From: Novosphingobium sp.
Lineage (GTDB): Bacteria > Pseudomonadota > Alphaproteobacteria > Sphingomonadales > Sphingomonadaceae
NCBI GenBank assembly: GCA_029247785.1
Contig: JAQWKP010000213.1
Span: 1 to 44,113, forward strand
Length of the DNA stretch: 44,113 bases
Direction of reading: 5' to 3'
Under the pieces are notes generated by a model. That model searched no databases and was not told the origin of the DNA. It saw only the letters and a program-made list of their open reading frames with translations. Below are positions 1 to 8,491 of the stretch, one piece after another (position 1 is the first letter of the stretch; the number at the start of each line of letters is the position of its first letter). The translations under genes and the position numbers were made by a program.

Positions 1-133
1 GGCGCCCCGGTCACTCGCAAATCCCTCCGCCCGCCTGCACGCGGCTTCCCTATGCCGCGCCAGCCGCGCGGTTCACTTGCTTTTCCAACGGCGTTATCGT
101 CCGGGCTCGCCGCCGGATGTTTTTTGTGTGGCG
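1..133. other. Left-edge non-coding stretch with a GC hairpin
   Basis: No credible gene is visible before the stop codon of the first flavoprotein. Positions 55-71 form a hairpin with CCGCGC and GCGCGG arms around a 5-base loop. There is no clean T-run next to it on the minus strand, so it is at best a weak end-of-operon structure for the minus-strand genes. Confidence 0.35.
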
Positions 134-1357
134 CTAGCGCCTGCCGTCGTTGAGCGAATAGCCGCCGCGCGTCATCGGGGTTTCAGCGCCGTCGGTGCCT
201 GCCAGCATCTTGCCGGCGTCGAGCAGCGCTTGTTCGCTGTTAAGCACATGGGCGGATCCCGCAGTGATGTCGCGCACGCAGCGCTGGATCGGATTGCCGT
301 TGCGGATCGCCTGGGTGGTGCAGCTATCGAGCACGGCCTGGACGATGCGTTTGCCGACAGTGAAGGCCTGGCTTGTGGAAAGCTGGCCTTCGAGCTGCAT
401 TTCCGGCGTGACCGTGCCTGCCTCGGCGGCATCATAGAGCTGGGCGAAGGTCTGCCGGACATAGGCATCTGCGGCACGCAGATCGGCAACGGCGCTGGCA
501 TAGTCGCGCTGGAATGTCGCCAGATCGCTTGCCTTGCCGGCGCCGCGTGCCTTGCCGCGGGCGAAGTCACGCCATTCGTCGAGCAGTCGGCGCGATGCAC
601 CCAGCGCGAAGGAAGCATGACTGAGGCAGGGGATCGCCATGAAACCCATTCGGTACAGCGCCCCCCCGCGCTGTTGCACTGGCGCGGCGGCGTTGATGAA
701 GAAATCCTCATGCAGCAGCTGGTCTGTCACCTCGAAATCATAGCTGCCGGTGCCGCGCAGGCCGAGCACGTCCCAATTGCCGTGAAACTTGACCGTTTCA
801 CGCGGCGCCAGGCCGATCAGCATGATCGGCTGGCCATTCTCGTCCTTCACCGGCGCATCGCCTTCATGAACGATATAGCCGCCGACGATGAAACCCGCAT
901 TGGGTGTGCCCGAACCGAATGAATAGCGCCCGGAAATTCGGTAGCTATCGCCCTCGCGCACCGCCTTGCCGGTCGGCGCGGCCTGGCCGGCTGCGTGCGC
1001 GAATTTGCCGCCGGGAAAGATCGCCGCGACCGCCTTGGGTCCGAGATGCGCGCCGCCAACGGCGCCGCCGGTCATCACCGCATGGCCGTACCAGCCCGCC
1101 GAACCATCCCAATAGGATAACTCGCTGATCGCATCGATCACATCGAGCGGATGGGCCTCGCCGCCACCAAGCTCGCGCGGAGCCATGATGGCGAACAGGC
1201 CGGCCTCATCCATCGCCTTGACCACTTCGGGTGCGAGTTCGGTGACGTCCTCGTCAGCCGCGGCAGCTGCATCGATCATCGGCCCGAGCGCGCGAGTGCG
1301 CTCAAGCCAGCTACCGGCCTCGCCAGCTGCGTCTGCAATATGAGTTGAGCTTGCCAT
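134..1357 (-). CDS. Acyl-CoA dehydrogenase-fold flavin monooxygenase-like protein (copy 1)
   Basis: 407 aa with the acyl-CoA dehydrogenase fold (N-terminal helical, middle beta, C-terminal helical domain). The closest functional type is the group D flavin-dependent monooxygenases such as HsaA and DszC, which use FADH2 from a separate reductase. Visible support is the middle-domain motif NWDVLGLRGTGS near residue 200 and the N-terminal pattern ELSYWDGSAGWYGHAVMTG. The start is the ATG at 1357, preceded by AGGAGA five bases upstream; the longer track ORF has no such site, and the paralogue also begins MASS. The gene lies 31 bases downstream of the paralogue in the same operon. No flavin reductase gene is in the window. 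The substrate is not readable; a true acyl-CoA dehydrogenase is a less likely alternative. It ends near the window edge but appears complete. Confidence 0.85.
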   Translation of the reverse strand: MASSTHIADAAGEAGSWLERTRALGPMIDAAAAADEDVTELAPEVVKAMDEAGLFAIMAPRELGGGEAHPLDVIDAISELSYWDGSAGWYGHAVMTGGAVGGAHLGPKAVAAIFPGGKFAHAAGQAAPTGKAVREGDSYRISGRYSFGSGTPNAGFIVGGYIVHEGDAPVKDENGQPIMLIGLAPRETVKFHGNWDVLGLRGTGSYDFEVTDQLLHEDFFINAAAPVQQRGGALYRMGFMAIPCLSHASFALGASRRLLDEWRDFARGKARGAGKASDLATFQRDYASAVADLRAADAYVRQTFAQLYDAAEAGTVTPEMQLEGQLSTSQAFTVGKRIVQAVLDSCTTQAIRNGNPIQRCVRDITAGSAHVLNSEQALLDAGKMLAGTDGAETPMTRGGYSLNDGRR

Positions 1358-1388
1358 TATGTCTCCTGCTCCGTCCGGCCGTGCCGGC

Positions 1389-2579
1389 TCAGAAATATAT
1401 CTCTGCACCCTCAACCTCGCCGAGCACGCGCCCGACTTCGATCCACGACATCTCGCCAGTCAGCACATGGGCGTTGCCGCTGGTAATGTCGCGGAAGAAG
1501 CGCTGCAAGGCCGAGCCGTCGCGCAGTCCGGTGGTCGCCGCCGCGGCCTGAGCGGCATTGGCAATGCGCATTGCTGCACCATAAGCATGGCTGGCGCTGA
1601 GCTTGGCTTCGAGCTGCAATTCCTTGGTCACGCTTCCGGCAACAGCGGCATCGTAGAGATTGGAATAGGCCTGCTTCATATAGGCGTCAGCAGCCTTGAG
1701 ATCGGCATGAGCTTGCGCGAAGTCGCGCTGGAAGGTCTGCATGTCGTTCATCATCAGGCCGGGCGCGCGGGATTTGCCAGACGCGTATTTGCGCCATTCT
1801 TCCAGCATTCGCCGCGCTGCGCCCAGCGCATAGGCACCATGCGAAATGCAGGAAAAGGTCATGAAGCCCATGCGGTAAAGCGGCCCGCCGCGCCGCTGCT
1901 GCGGGTCGCCGATATTGAAGGTGAAATCCTGGTGGATCAGCTGTTCGGGAACTTCGAAATCGACGCTGCCGGTGCCGCGCAATCCCAGCACGTCCCAATT
2001 GCCGAGGAAATTGACCTTTGCGCGGGGTACTGCAGCCCACAGCATCACCTGCTGGTCGTTTGCGTCCAGCACCTGCTCGCCGGCTTCATGCAGCAAATAG
2101 CCGCCGACCAACCACTGTGCGCGAGGCGATCCGGTGGCGAAGGAGTAGCAGCCTGATACGCGGTAGTGGTCTCCCTCGCGCGTCGCCTTGCCGGTCGGCG
2201 CAACCTGTCCGGCGCAATGGGTGTAGCGACCCTCAGGGCAGATCGCGGCAATCGCGCTGTCTCCCAGGAACGCGCCAGCGACCCCGCCGCCAGTCATCAC
2301 TGCGTGGGCATACCAGCCGGTCGAGCCATCCCAGTATGACAATTCCGCAATCGCATCGATCTGTTCGACCGGGTGCGCCTCGCCGCCGCCTGCCTCGCGC
2401 GGGATCATGATGGAATAGAGCCCCGCCTCGTCGATCGCCTGCACAACCTCGGCAGTAATTTCCTGCGCTTCCTCGTCCGCTGCGGCGGCGGCATCGATCA
2501 TCGGACCGAGCGCGCGGGCGCGGGAAAGCCAGCTCCCGGATATCTCGGCTGGAGCTGTAGTTGCTGGCGAAGATGCCAT
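1389..2579 (-). CDS. Acyl-CoA dehydrogenase-fold flavin monooxygenase-like protein (copy 2)
   Basis: 396 aa, closely related to the downstream copy along its whole length. Both share SW.., RALGPMIDAAAAADE, GGGEAHP, ELSYWDGS.GWY and NWDVLGLRGTGS, so this is a tandem duplication. The expected role is a reduced-flavin-dependent hydroxylase or oxidase acting on a bulky substrate, as in the HsaA/DszC group. The start is the ATG at 2579 with AGGGAGA just upstream; the track start (MAGLQGE) lies before that ribosome-binding site. The gene is 24 bases downstream of P450-1 and is probably co-transcribed with it. The copies differ most in the C-terminal third, where substrate contacts are likely, so they may have different substrates or form a heteromer; this is inference. 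Confidence 0.85.
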   Translation of the reverse strand: MASSPATTAPAEISGSWLSRARALGPMIDAAAAADEEAQEITAEVVQAIDEAGLYSIMIPREAGGGEAHPVEQIDAIAELSYWDGSTGWYAHAVMTGGGVAGAFLGDSAIAAICPEGRYTHCAGQVAPTGKATREGDHYRVSGCYSFATGSPRAQWLVGGYLLHEAGEQVLDANDQQVMLWAAVPRAKVNFLGNWDVLGLRGTGSVDFEVPEQLIHQDFTFNIGDPQQRRGGPLYRMGFMTFSCISHGAYALGAARRMLEEWRKYASGKSRAPGLMMNDMQTFQRDFAQAHADLKAADAYMKQAYSNLYDAAVAGSVTKELQLEAKLSASHAYGAAMRIANAAQAAAATTGLRDGSALQRFFRDITSGNAHVLTGEMSWIEVGRVLGEVEGAEIYF

Positions 2580-2603
2580 GGTTTCTCCCTGAAGACCCGC
2601 CAC

Positions 2604-3824
2604 TCAGGCCGGTGTGAATTCGATCGGAAGGCCCTTGATGCCCCATACGCCGGGGAACGGCCGCCAGCCCTTTTCGCCTGCCTCATGCGGCTGCTTCATG
2701 TGCTGGGCGATGAGGTGGATGCCTTCCTGCAACTGGGCGCGGGCAATGAACTGACCCAGGCACATATGCTTGCCGAGCCCGAAAGCGACATGGCGGCGCG
2801 CCGGATCGATCTGCCGATCGGGATTGAAGCTGTCCGCATCGTCGAAGGCTTGCGGATCGCGGCCCGAGACGTTGAGGTTGAAGAACAGCATAGTTCCTGC
2901 TGGAATCAGCACGTCGCGATAGGTGATGTCCTCGGACGTGAAGCGGAAGGCCGAGCTGGGATTGAACATCCGCAACGTCTCCTCAACCACCTTGCGGCAA
3001 TAATCGAGATCATCGGCGCAGCGCTCATAGATGTCCGGGTGGTCGGTCATCAGGTGCATCATGTAGGTGAGCACATTCTTCGAGGTGTCATAGCCAGCGA
3101 CAAACAGGAAGATCAGCATGTCAAAGAGCTGCCGGTCGGAAATGCCGCCATCGTCGGCTGCGTCGAGGATGATGTCGAGCAGGTCGGTCGCATCGCTTTC
3201 ACTCGGATTGGCACGCCGCGTGGCGACCAGGTCCTGCGCAAAGCCATCCATATGCAGGAACGCCTTGTCGAGCTGGGGTACCAATGTCTTGTCCATGGAG
3301 AAGGCCAGGCCCATCACTTCCATCGACTGGCGCAGTCCGGGAATAACATCAAGCGGAGCGCCGACCATCTGGGCAGTCACCGCAACCGGATAATAGGATG
3401 AGAATTCCTCAAAATCGATGCGTTCGCGCGGCACCCATTCCGAAAGCAGTCGTTCCATTGTCTCGCGCATGATGGGGCGAAGATTGTTGGCATAGCGCGG
3501 CGTGAACTTGGCGGCGAAAGTGTCGCGCAGAACCCGGTGTTCGCGTTCGGGCAGGGCGATCATCTGCTCTTCGCAGAACCGGCCCCAGGGCGAACCCTTG
3601 CATTCCATAATCTCGGCGATGCCATCGAAGCTGGGCCTGAGATTATCGTCATTGCCCATCAGGTCGCGGATCGCCTGGAGGCTGAATATGGCATAGCCGG
3701 TGTCGGTCTTGGCGAGCCACGGGTGCTTTTCGCGGGCCTTGTCGAACTCGGTATAAGGGTCGGCAGCAAAGGAAGGCTCGTCCCAGTTAAGGTGGTAGAG
3801 ATCGAGCTCATCAACGCGTTGCAT
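2604..3824 (-). CDS. Cytochrome P450 (P450-1)
   Basis: 406 aa soluble bacterial P450, which would hydroxylate an organic substrate with O2 and electrons from a ferredoxin system. Visible motifs are the I-helix AGYDTSKN (oxygen-activating Asp-Thr), K-helix ETLR (ExxR), and the heme loop FGLGKHMCLG with the thiolate Cys near residue 355. The C-terminal signature WRPFPGVWGIKGLPIEF is shared with P450-2, so the two are paralogues. The start at 3824 (MQRVDELD) has GGAAAGGA upstream and is chosen over the longer track ORF. It is the first gene of a three-gene minus-strand unit with the two flavoproteins. There is no N-terminal membrane anchor. No ferredoxin or reductase is encoded nearby. I cannot assign a CYP family or substrate. 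Confidence 0.93.
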   Translation of the reverse strand: MQRVDELDLYHLNWDEPSFAADPYTEFDKAREKHPWLAKTDTGYAIFSLQAIRDLMGNDDNLRPSFDGIAEIMECKGSPWGRFCEEQMIALPEREHRVLRDTFAAKFTPRYANNLRPIMRETMERLLSEWVPRERIDFEEFSSYYPVAVTAQMVGAPLDVIPGLRQSMEVMGLAFSMDKTLVPQLDKAFLHMDGFAQDLVATRRANPSESDATDLLDIILDAADDGGISDRQLFDMLIFLFVAGYDTSKNVLTYMMHLMTDHPDIYERCADDLDYCRKVVEETLRMFNPSSAFRFTSEDITYRDVLIPAGTMLFFNLNVSGRDPQAFDDADSFNPDRQIDPARRHVAFGLGKHMCLGQFIARAQLQEGIHLIAQHMKQPHEAGEKGWRPFPGVWGIKGLPIEFTPA

Positions 3825-4059
3825 CGGTCGGATCCTTTCCTGCTTGCCTGTTCCGCCGTGCCACATTCAGCCCCGCGAGCCTTGATAGGTTCATCCTGCC
3901 TGAACGCGCTCACATGCAAAAGGGGCAATTTCCAACCATTGCGCTCCCAGTCAAATTGGGGCGCTATCGCGCTATCGAATTTTGTATCTCATCTCATTCG
4001 CCGGCCAGGCTGAGCTCCTCGCCATATCCTGACGATAGCTCCTGGGAATCGGGATCCAC
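3825..4059. promoter_or_regulatory. Probable promoter region of the P450-1/flavoprotein operon
   Basis: The longest gene-free stretch in the window (235 bases), between the stop of the amidohydrolase and the start of P450-1. It holds an exact tandem octamer, CGCTATCG twice, at 3962-3977, and a small inverted repeat GCAAT..ATTGC at 3925-3942. The local base composition is more AT-rich than the flanking genes. It is a sensible place for a promoter and operator reading leftward, but I see no confident -35/-10 pair. Confidence 0.4.
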
Positions 4060-5223
4060 TTAGGCGGCGGTTGCCGGGCTATCCTGGACGCTCTCTACAT
4101 CAGTCTCCAGCGGCAGGTCGTAGAACTCGATCGCGTTGGTCCTGCCGATACGTATCTGGTCTTCAAGCGGAACGCCTTCGAACTGATCGGCCAGAAGTTG
4201 TCCGCAATTGGGCCAGCCGCCATCGAAATGGGGATAGTCAGAGCCCCACATGATGTTGCCACGCCCGATAATCTCGCGGCAGAGAATGGCTGTGCGGTCG
4301 CGCATGAATGAACAAGCGACATGGGCGCGGAACACGTCGCTTGGCACAAGTTCCGGCGAAAGGCCCTTGGACTTTCCGGCCCAGCCCTGGTCGCGCAAAA
4401 AGCGGTCGTCCATCCGCTCCAGCATGGCGAGTGGCCAGGCAGCATCGTTCTCGACCGAGATCACCTTGAGGCCGGGGTGACGCTCGAACAGCCCTTCGAA
4501 GATCATTTCGGCGACTGAGTACATGGTCGGGGTGAAGCCGAGCGAAAAATCGGCAAAGGCGTTGCCGCAGCGTGTGTAGGTGTTGGTGCTCGCCGCGACA
4601 TGCAGGCTGATCGGCATGTTGTGTTCTTCGGCGGCGCGCCACAGCCGGGCGTAATCCGGATGGCCGTAGCCGCGTTCTTCCTCGCCGTCGATTGAGACCA
4701 TCGCAGCGCGCATGCCCAGCCTGGCGCAGCGTTCCAGCTCCGCAGTGGCGATCTCGGGATCGCCGGGCGGGATCATTGCGACGCCGTACAAGCGTTTGGG
4801 AGCTGCAGAGCAGAATTCGGCCAGCCAGTCGTTGAAGGAAATGCAGCAGGCAGTGCGGAATTCGACATAGCGCATGCCGAACATCGACAGGCCCAGAGTG
4901 GTGTAGAGGACTTCAGCCTCGATGCCCTCTTTGTCCATCTCCCTGACCCGCGCATCGGGTTCATAGGAACCGACCGGAACATCCTCCCACTTGCCATCCA
5001 TGGTGAAATAGAGATCGTCGGGGTCAGTGTATTTCTTCTTCGTTGCCATCAGGCCGATACCGCCGCGCTGCTTGCCGCTTGAGTAGATACGGTCGCCATC
5101 GGGCGTCGACTGGATTGTCGGCGCGCCCTCGCGGAATTTGGCGGGCAGGCGGGTCGTCCACAGATCGGCAGGCTCGACGATATGCGAATCGGCGGAGACG
5201 AGTTTGAAAGGCAATGGCGACAT
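4060..5223 (-). CDS. Amidohydrolase_2 family protein (ACMSD-like) 1
   Basis: 387 aa metal-dependent hydrolase of the amidohydrolase_2 (ACMSD-like) superfamily, a TIM barrel. Known members are mainly non-oxidative decarboxylases (gamma-resorcylate, 5-carboxyvanillate) and hydrolases of C-C or lactone bonds. The N-terminal metal motif reads SADSHIVEPADLW, with Asp-x-His in place of the classic HxH. A later metal-ligand candidate is in ISLHVAAS near residue 203, and the conserved Asp is in WGSDYPH near residue 330. The ATG at 5223 has AGGAG upstream. The gene lies between two paralogous P450s, 38 bases after P450-2, and is probably in its operon. It shares the SHIVEP motif and overall plan with the protein at 24432-25700 but is clearly divergent. 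Whether it decarboxylates or hydrolyses is unknown. Confidence 0.88.
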   Translation of the reverse strand: MSPLPFKLVSADSHIVEPADLWTTRLPAKFREGAPTIQSTPDGDRIYSSGKQRGGIGLMATKKKYTDPDDLYFTMDGKWEDVPVGSYEPDARVREMDKEGIEAEVLYTTLGLSMFGMRYVEFRTACCISFNDWLAEFCSAAPKRLYGVAMIPPGDPEIATAELERCARLGMRAAMVSIDGEEERGYGHPDYARLWRAAEEHNMPISLHVAASTNTYTRCGNAFADFSLGFTPTMYSVAEMIFEGLFERHPGLKVISVENDAAWPLAMLERMDDRFLRDQGWAGKSKGLSPELVPSDVFRAHVACSFMRDRTAILCREIIGRGNIMWGSDYPHFDGGWPNCGQLLADQFEGVPLEDQIRIGRTNAIEFYDLPLETDVESVQDSPATAA

Positions 5224-5261
5224 TGGGTTGCTCCTGTGGCGTTTCTCCTGCCGTGAGGTGC

Positions 5262-6524
5262 CTATTCGGCGGGTTCGAGTTCCTCGACCCGGGCTTCACC
5301 CGGCGTGAACTCGATCGGTAGGCCCTGGATGCCCCAGGTTCCTGGGAACGGCCGCCAACCCGGCTCGCCCGCCAGCTTGGGGTGGCGGATGCGCTGGGGG
5401 ATCTGGTGGATCGCCTCCTGCAATTGCGCGCGGGCGATATATTGGCCGAGGCACATATGTTTGCCGAGGGCAAAAGCGATATGGCGTCGTTCGGGTTCGA
5501 TCTTGCGGTCCGGATCGAATGTCTGACCGTCGGGATAGGTCTTCGGATCGCGCCCCGAAATGCTCAACGGGAAGAACAGCATCGTATCCTTTGGAAAATG
5601 TACGCCGCGAAATTCGAAATCTGAATCGGCATAGCGCGCTACCGTACCTGGATTGAACCAGCGCAGTGCCTCCTCGACGACCTTCTTGCAATATTCGTAA
5701 TCTTCGCCGCAGCGCTGATATATCTCCGGATATTCGAGCAGAGTGTACATCGTGTAGGTCAACACGTTCTTCGACGTGTCATAGCCAGCGAAGAAAAAGA
5801 AACTGATCAGATCGGCGAGCTGCTGGTGGCTGATATTGCCTTTGTCGCCAACCCGGATGAGCAGGTCCAGCAGGTCTTCGTTTTCCTCGCTGCGATCGGG
5901 TGGATTGGCGCGGCGCTCGGCGATGATGTCCTCGACAAATTTCTCGGTCCGCACCACGCCTTCCTGAATGCGCGGGAACAGGTCGAGCTGATAGGAGTGA
6001 GCCAAGCCAACCGCTTCGAGATCGTCGCGCAGTAGCTCTATTCCCTCCTGCGGTGCACCGACCAAAGCGAACATCACCGAGATTGGAAAGTGGGACGCAA
6101 ATTCCTCAAAATCGATCGCGCCGCGCGGAGCCCATTGATCGAGCAGATTGCCGATCGTCTCGCGCATCATCGGGCGCAGTTGGTTCGCAAAACGTGGAGT
6201 AAACTTCGCTGCGAAAGTGTCACGCAGCAGCCTGTGCTCGTCGACCGGAAGTGCGATCATCTGGTCTTTGGTGAAGCGGCCCCATGGCGTGCCCTGCTGC
6301 CCCAGCTGATCGACGACATCGGCGTAGGGCGGGCGCAGCACGTCTTCCTGCTGGAACAGCTCGCGGATTGCCGCATATTCATGGATAACGTAGCCATACT
6401 CGTCCCATTTCGCGAGCCACGGGTGCTGCTCACGTGCCTTTTCAAAAAACGACCACGGGTCTTCGCCCATAGCCGGATCGCTCATTGGCAAATGGTACAT
6501 CTCGACATCATTGACGTTCTGCAC
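5262..6524 (-). CDS. Cytochrome P450 (P450-2)
   Basis: 420 aa soluble P450, paralogue of P450-1. The I-helix reads FFFAGYDTSKN, the K-helix EALR, and the heme loop FALGKHMCLG with Cys near residue 358. The end GTWGIQGLPIEFTPG extends with an acidic tail. The start is GTG at 6524 (the track shows M), with AGAGGA about nine bases upstream; the N-terminus MQNVNDVEMYHL aligns with P450-1's MQRVDELDLYHL, which supports this start. It leads a unit with the downstream amidohydrolase. The substrate pocket region (residues 80-100 and 170-190) differs from P450-1, so the two may act at different positions of one substrate or on successive intermediates; this is inference. Electron donors are not in the window. 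Confidence 0.93.
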   Translation of the reverse strand: MQNVNDVEMYHLPMSDPAMGEDPWSFFEKAREQHPWLAKWDEYGYVIHEYAAIRELFQQEDVLRPPYADVVDQLGQQGTPWGRFTKDQMIALPVDEHRLLRDTFAAKFTPRFANQLRPMMRETIGNLLDQWAPRGAIDFEEFASHFPISVMFALVGAPQEGIELLRDDLEAVGLAHSYQLDLFPRIQEGVVRTEKFVEDIIAERRANPPDRSEENEDLLDLLIRVGDKGNISHQQLADLISFFFFAGYDTSKNVLTYTMYTLLEYPEIYQRCGEDYEYCKKVVEEALRWFNPGTVARYADSDFEFRGVHFPKDTMLFFPLSISGRDPKTYPDGQTFDPDRKIEPERRHIAFALGKHMCLGQYIARAQLQEAIHQIPQRIRHPKLAGEPGWRPFPGTWGIQGLPIEFTPGEARVEELEPAE

Positions 6525-6606
6525 AACCGTTGTCCTCTTTGTCGGGTCAGCACTATGAGCCGCAGGTTATCATACGCGTCGCCCCGTGCAAGCCGGGTGC
6601 GGGTGG

Positions 6607-7230
6607 TCAGGCGATCAGGCCCCGCGCTTGCAAGTCTTCGGCCAACCTTTCCGCGCCAGTGAAGTGATGGACCTGCCAGCCCAGCCCTTCAGCTGAGGCG
6701 ATGTTGGCGGCATTATCATCGATGAACAACATCTCTTCAGGAGCAAGCCCAAAGCGGCCGGCGGCCAGCGTGAAAATCCTTGGATCGGGTTTGATAAGCC
6801 GTTCCACACCTGAAACCACGATATCGCGAAACAGGTCGAACAGGGGCTCGGTCGGCCGGAACTGGTCCCAGAATTCCGCACCGAAGTTGGTTATTGCGAA
6901 TAACGGTATATCGCGCGCTGCAAGCTGCCTGACTAGAGCAGGCATGTCGGCGACGGGCCCCGGGATCGATTCGGCGTAGCGGGTAGCATAGGCGTCGATC
7001 AGGTCGGCATGGTTGGGAAACAGCTGCTTGCGCTCGACTAACCGCGCGCCAAGATCGATCCCGGCATCGTGCTCGAAATGCCATTCCGGCGTGACGACAT
7101 TGGCCAGAAACCAGTCCAGCTCATCGGCATCGTCAATCAGTTTTGCGAAAAGGTAGCGCAAGTCCCATTCGACCAGCACTTTACCGACATCGAAGACGAC
7201 GGCGGTTGTACGTTCCGCGGTCTGGTTCAT
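6607..7230 (-). CDS. HAD-superfamily hydrolase (YihX-like phosphatase)
   Basis: 207 aa HAD subfamily IA protein, cytoplasmic, expected to dephosphorylate small phosphorylated metabolites. All four HAD motifs are readable: FDVGKVLVEW with the nucleophile Asp near residue 14, ITNFGAEFW (motif II Thr), the Lys in LIKPDPRIF (motif III), and FIDDNAANI (motif IV acidic pair). The second motif I position is Gly rather than Asp, as in the YihX glucose-1-phosphatase group. The ATG at 7230 is used; a TTG directly before it is the track start, and neither has a strong ribosome-binding site. It lies 31 bases downstream of rpmJ on the same strand. It looks like a general metabolic gene rather than part of the P450 unit. 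Confidence 0.85.
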   Translation of the reverse strand: MNQTAERTTAVVFDVGKVLVEWDLRYLFAKLIDDADELDWFLANVVTPEWHFEHDAGIDLGARLVERKQLFPNHADLIDAYATRYAESIPGPVADMPALVRQLAARDIPLFAITNFGAEFWDQFRPTEPLFDLFRDIVVSGVERLIKPDPRIFTLAAGRFGLAPEEMLFIDDNAANIASAEGLGWQVHHFTGAERLAEDLQARGLIA

Positions 7231-7261
7231 CAATTACCAGCCCCGAACACTCGCCATCAAA

Positions 7262-7387
7262 TCAACCCTGGCGGGCCTTGAAGCGACGGTTGGTCTTGTT
7301 GATGACATAGGTGCGGCCACGGCGCCGGATAACGCGATTGTCGCGGTGGCGGCCTTTCAGCGACTTCAGGCTGTTGCGAATCTTCAT
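7262..7387 (-). CDS. rpmJ: 50S ribosomal protein L36
   Basis: 41 aa, absent from the ORF track because it is short. The translation begins [18 protein letters not shown] and ends [12 protein letters not shown], a near-perfect match to alphaproteobacterial L36. L36 is a small basic protein of the large subunit that stabilises 23S rRNA. This copy has no cysteine, so it is the zinc-free (YkgO-type, C-minus) form that is standard in Alphaproteobacteria. The start codon at 7387 has only a weak purine stretch (AGAGAAA) upstream. It stands as a housekeeping gene between the HAD hydrolase and galE. Confidence 0.97.
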   Translation of the reverse strand: MKIRNSLKSLKGRHRDNRVIRRRGRTYVINKTNRRFKARQG

Positions 7388-7484
7388 GGCGTTTCTCTAT
7401 GGTAAGCGGGCTTTGGCGGGCATTTGCGGATTGCATAACCGCCGAAAATCGAAGCCGCGCGCCTAAGGGCCGCAGCCGCCAAAG

Positions 7485-8491
7485 TCAAGCGTCGGGGCGC
7501 ATATCCGCAAGCTTTCGTTCCCAGGCGAGTGCATGGCTGACGATCGTGTCGAGATCGGCATATTGCGGCACCCAGGGAAGAGTCTGCATGATCGCCCGGT
7601 TGTCTGAAATCAGCGAATCGGGATCGCCGGCGCGACGGCCTTCCATGGTTCGCTCGATTATGCGGTTAGTCACCCGGTCGACGGCGTCGAGCACCTCAAG
7701 CACCGAAAGCCGCGGCCATATCCGCAATTCATTGTCAACGAGCGGTCTGGTTCTGCAAGCAGCGCCTCCAGCGCCAGAACATGAGCTGCAGCAAGGTCCG
7801 AGACATGGATGTAGTCGCGCACGCCGGTGCCATCGGGCGTGTCAAAGTCGGTGCCGAACACGCTGACGGAATCGCGTTTGCCCAGAGCGGCTTCGACCGC
7901 GACCTTGATGAGATGAGTTGCGCCCGCCGTCGACTGCCCGGTGCGTGCTGCCGGATCGGCACCTGCGACATTGAAATAGCGCAATGCGCAATAATTGATC
8001 GGATGGGCATAGGCGACATCGGTCAGCATTCGCTCGGTCATCAGCTTGGACATGCCATAGGGGTTGATCGGTAGCTGGGGGCTATCCTCGGTGACCGGCG
8101 AGATCTCGGGAATGCCATAGGTCGCTGCCGTCGAGCTGAAGATGAAATGCGGCACAGAGCTTTCGACCGCCGCGCCGATCAGCGCGCGGCTCTTGGCGGT
8201 GTTGTTGTGATAATATTTCAGCGGGTCCTCAACCGATTCCGGTACAACGACCGAGCCAGCGAAATGCATGATCGCGCCCGTGCCCTGCTCGGTGAATATC
8301 CGGGCGAGAAGATCGGCATCCTCGATGTCGCCTTCATAGAGAGTCACGCCCTCGGGCACGGCGAAACGGAAACCGGTCGAAAGATTGTCAATCACCGCTA
8401 CTGGCCAACCCGAATCGACCAGGGCAAGCACTGCGTGGCTGCCGATATATCCGGCTCCGCCGGTAACCAGTACGGAAGGTTTCTTGTTCAT
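7485..8491 (-). pseudogene. galE: UDP-glucose 4-epimerase, frameshifted
   Basis: GalE interconverts UDP-glucose and UDP-galactose (short-chain dehydrogenase fold with bound NAD). The N-terminal part reads in one frame with the nucleotide motif GGAGYIGSH, catalytic YGMSK and the RYFNVAGAD segment. The last ~75 residues (SVLEVLDAV to ALAWERKL) read in another frame. The switch falls at GYGRGF|SVLEV, where the coding strand has GGCTTTCGGTG; one extra T would restore GGCTTTTCGGTG and a 335-aa protein of normal length. The break maps to the AAA at 7706-7708 on the plus strand. Both pieces otherwise keep family motifs with no other damage. It is either a recent single-base deletion or a sequencing or assembly error. 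The start is ATG at 8491. If real, the product loses its C-terminal substrate-binding segment. Confidence 0.85.

Noticed and set aside
2373-3401. 342-aa plus-strand ORF opposite P450-1
   Set aside because: It lies antisense to P450-1, which has all P450 motifs; the reading has no recognisable domain and no ribosome-binding site. It is a GC-rich shadow frame.
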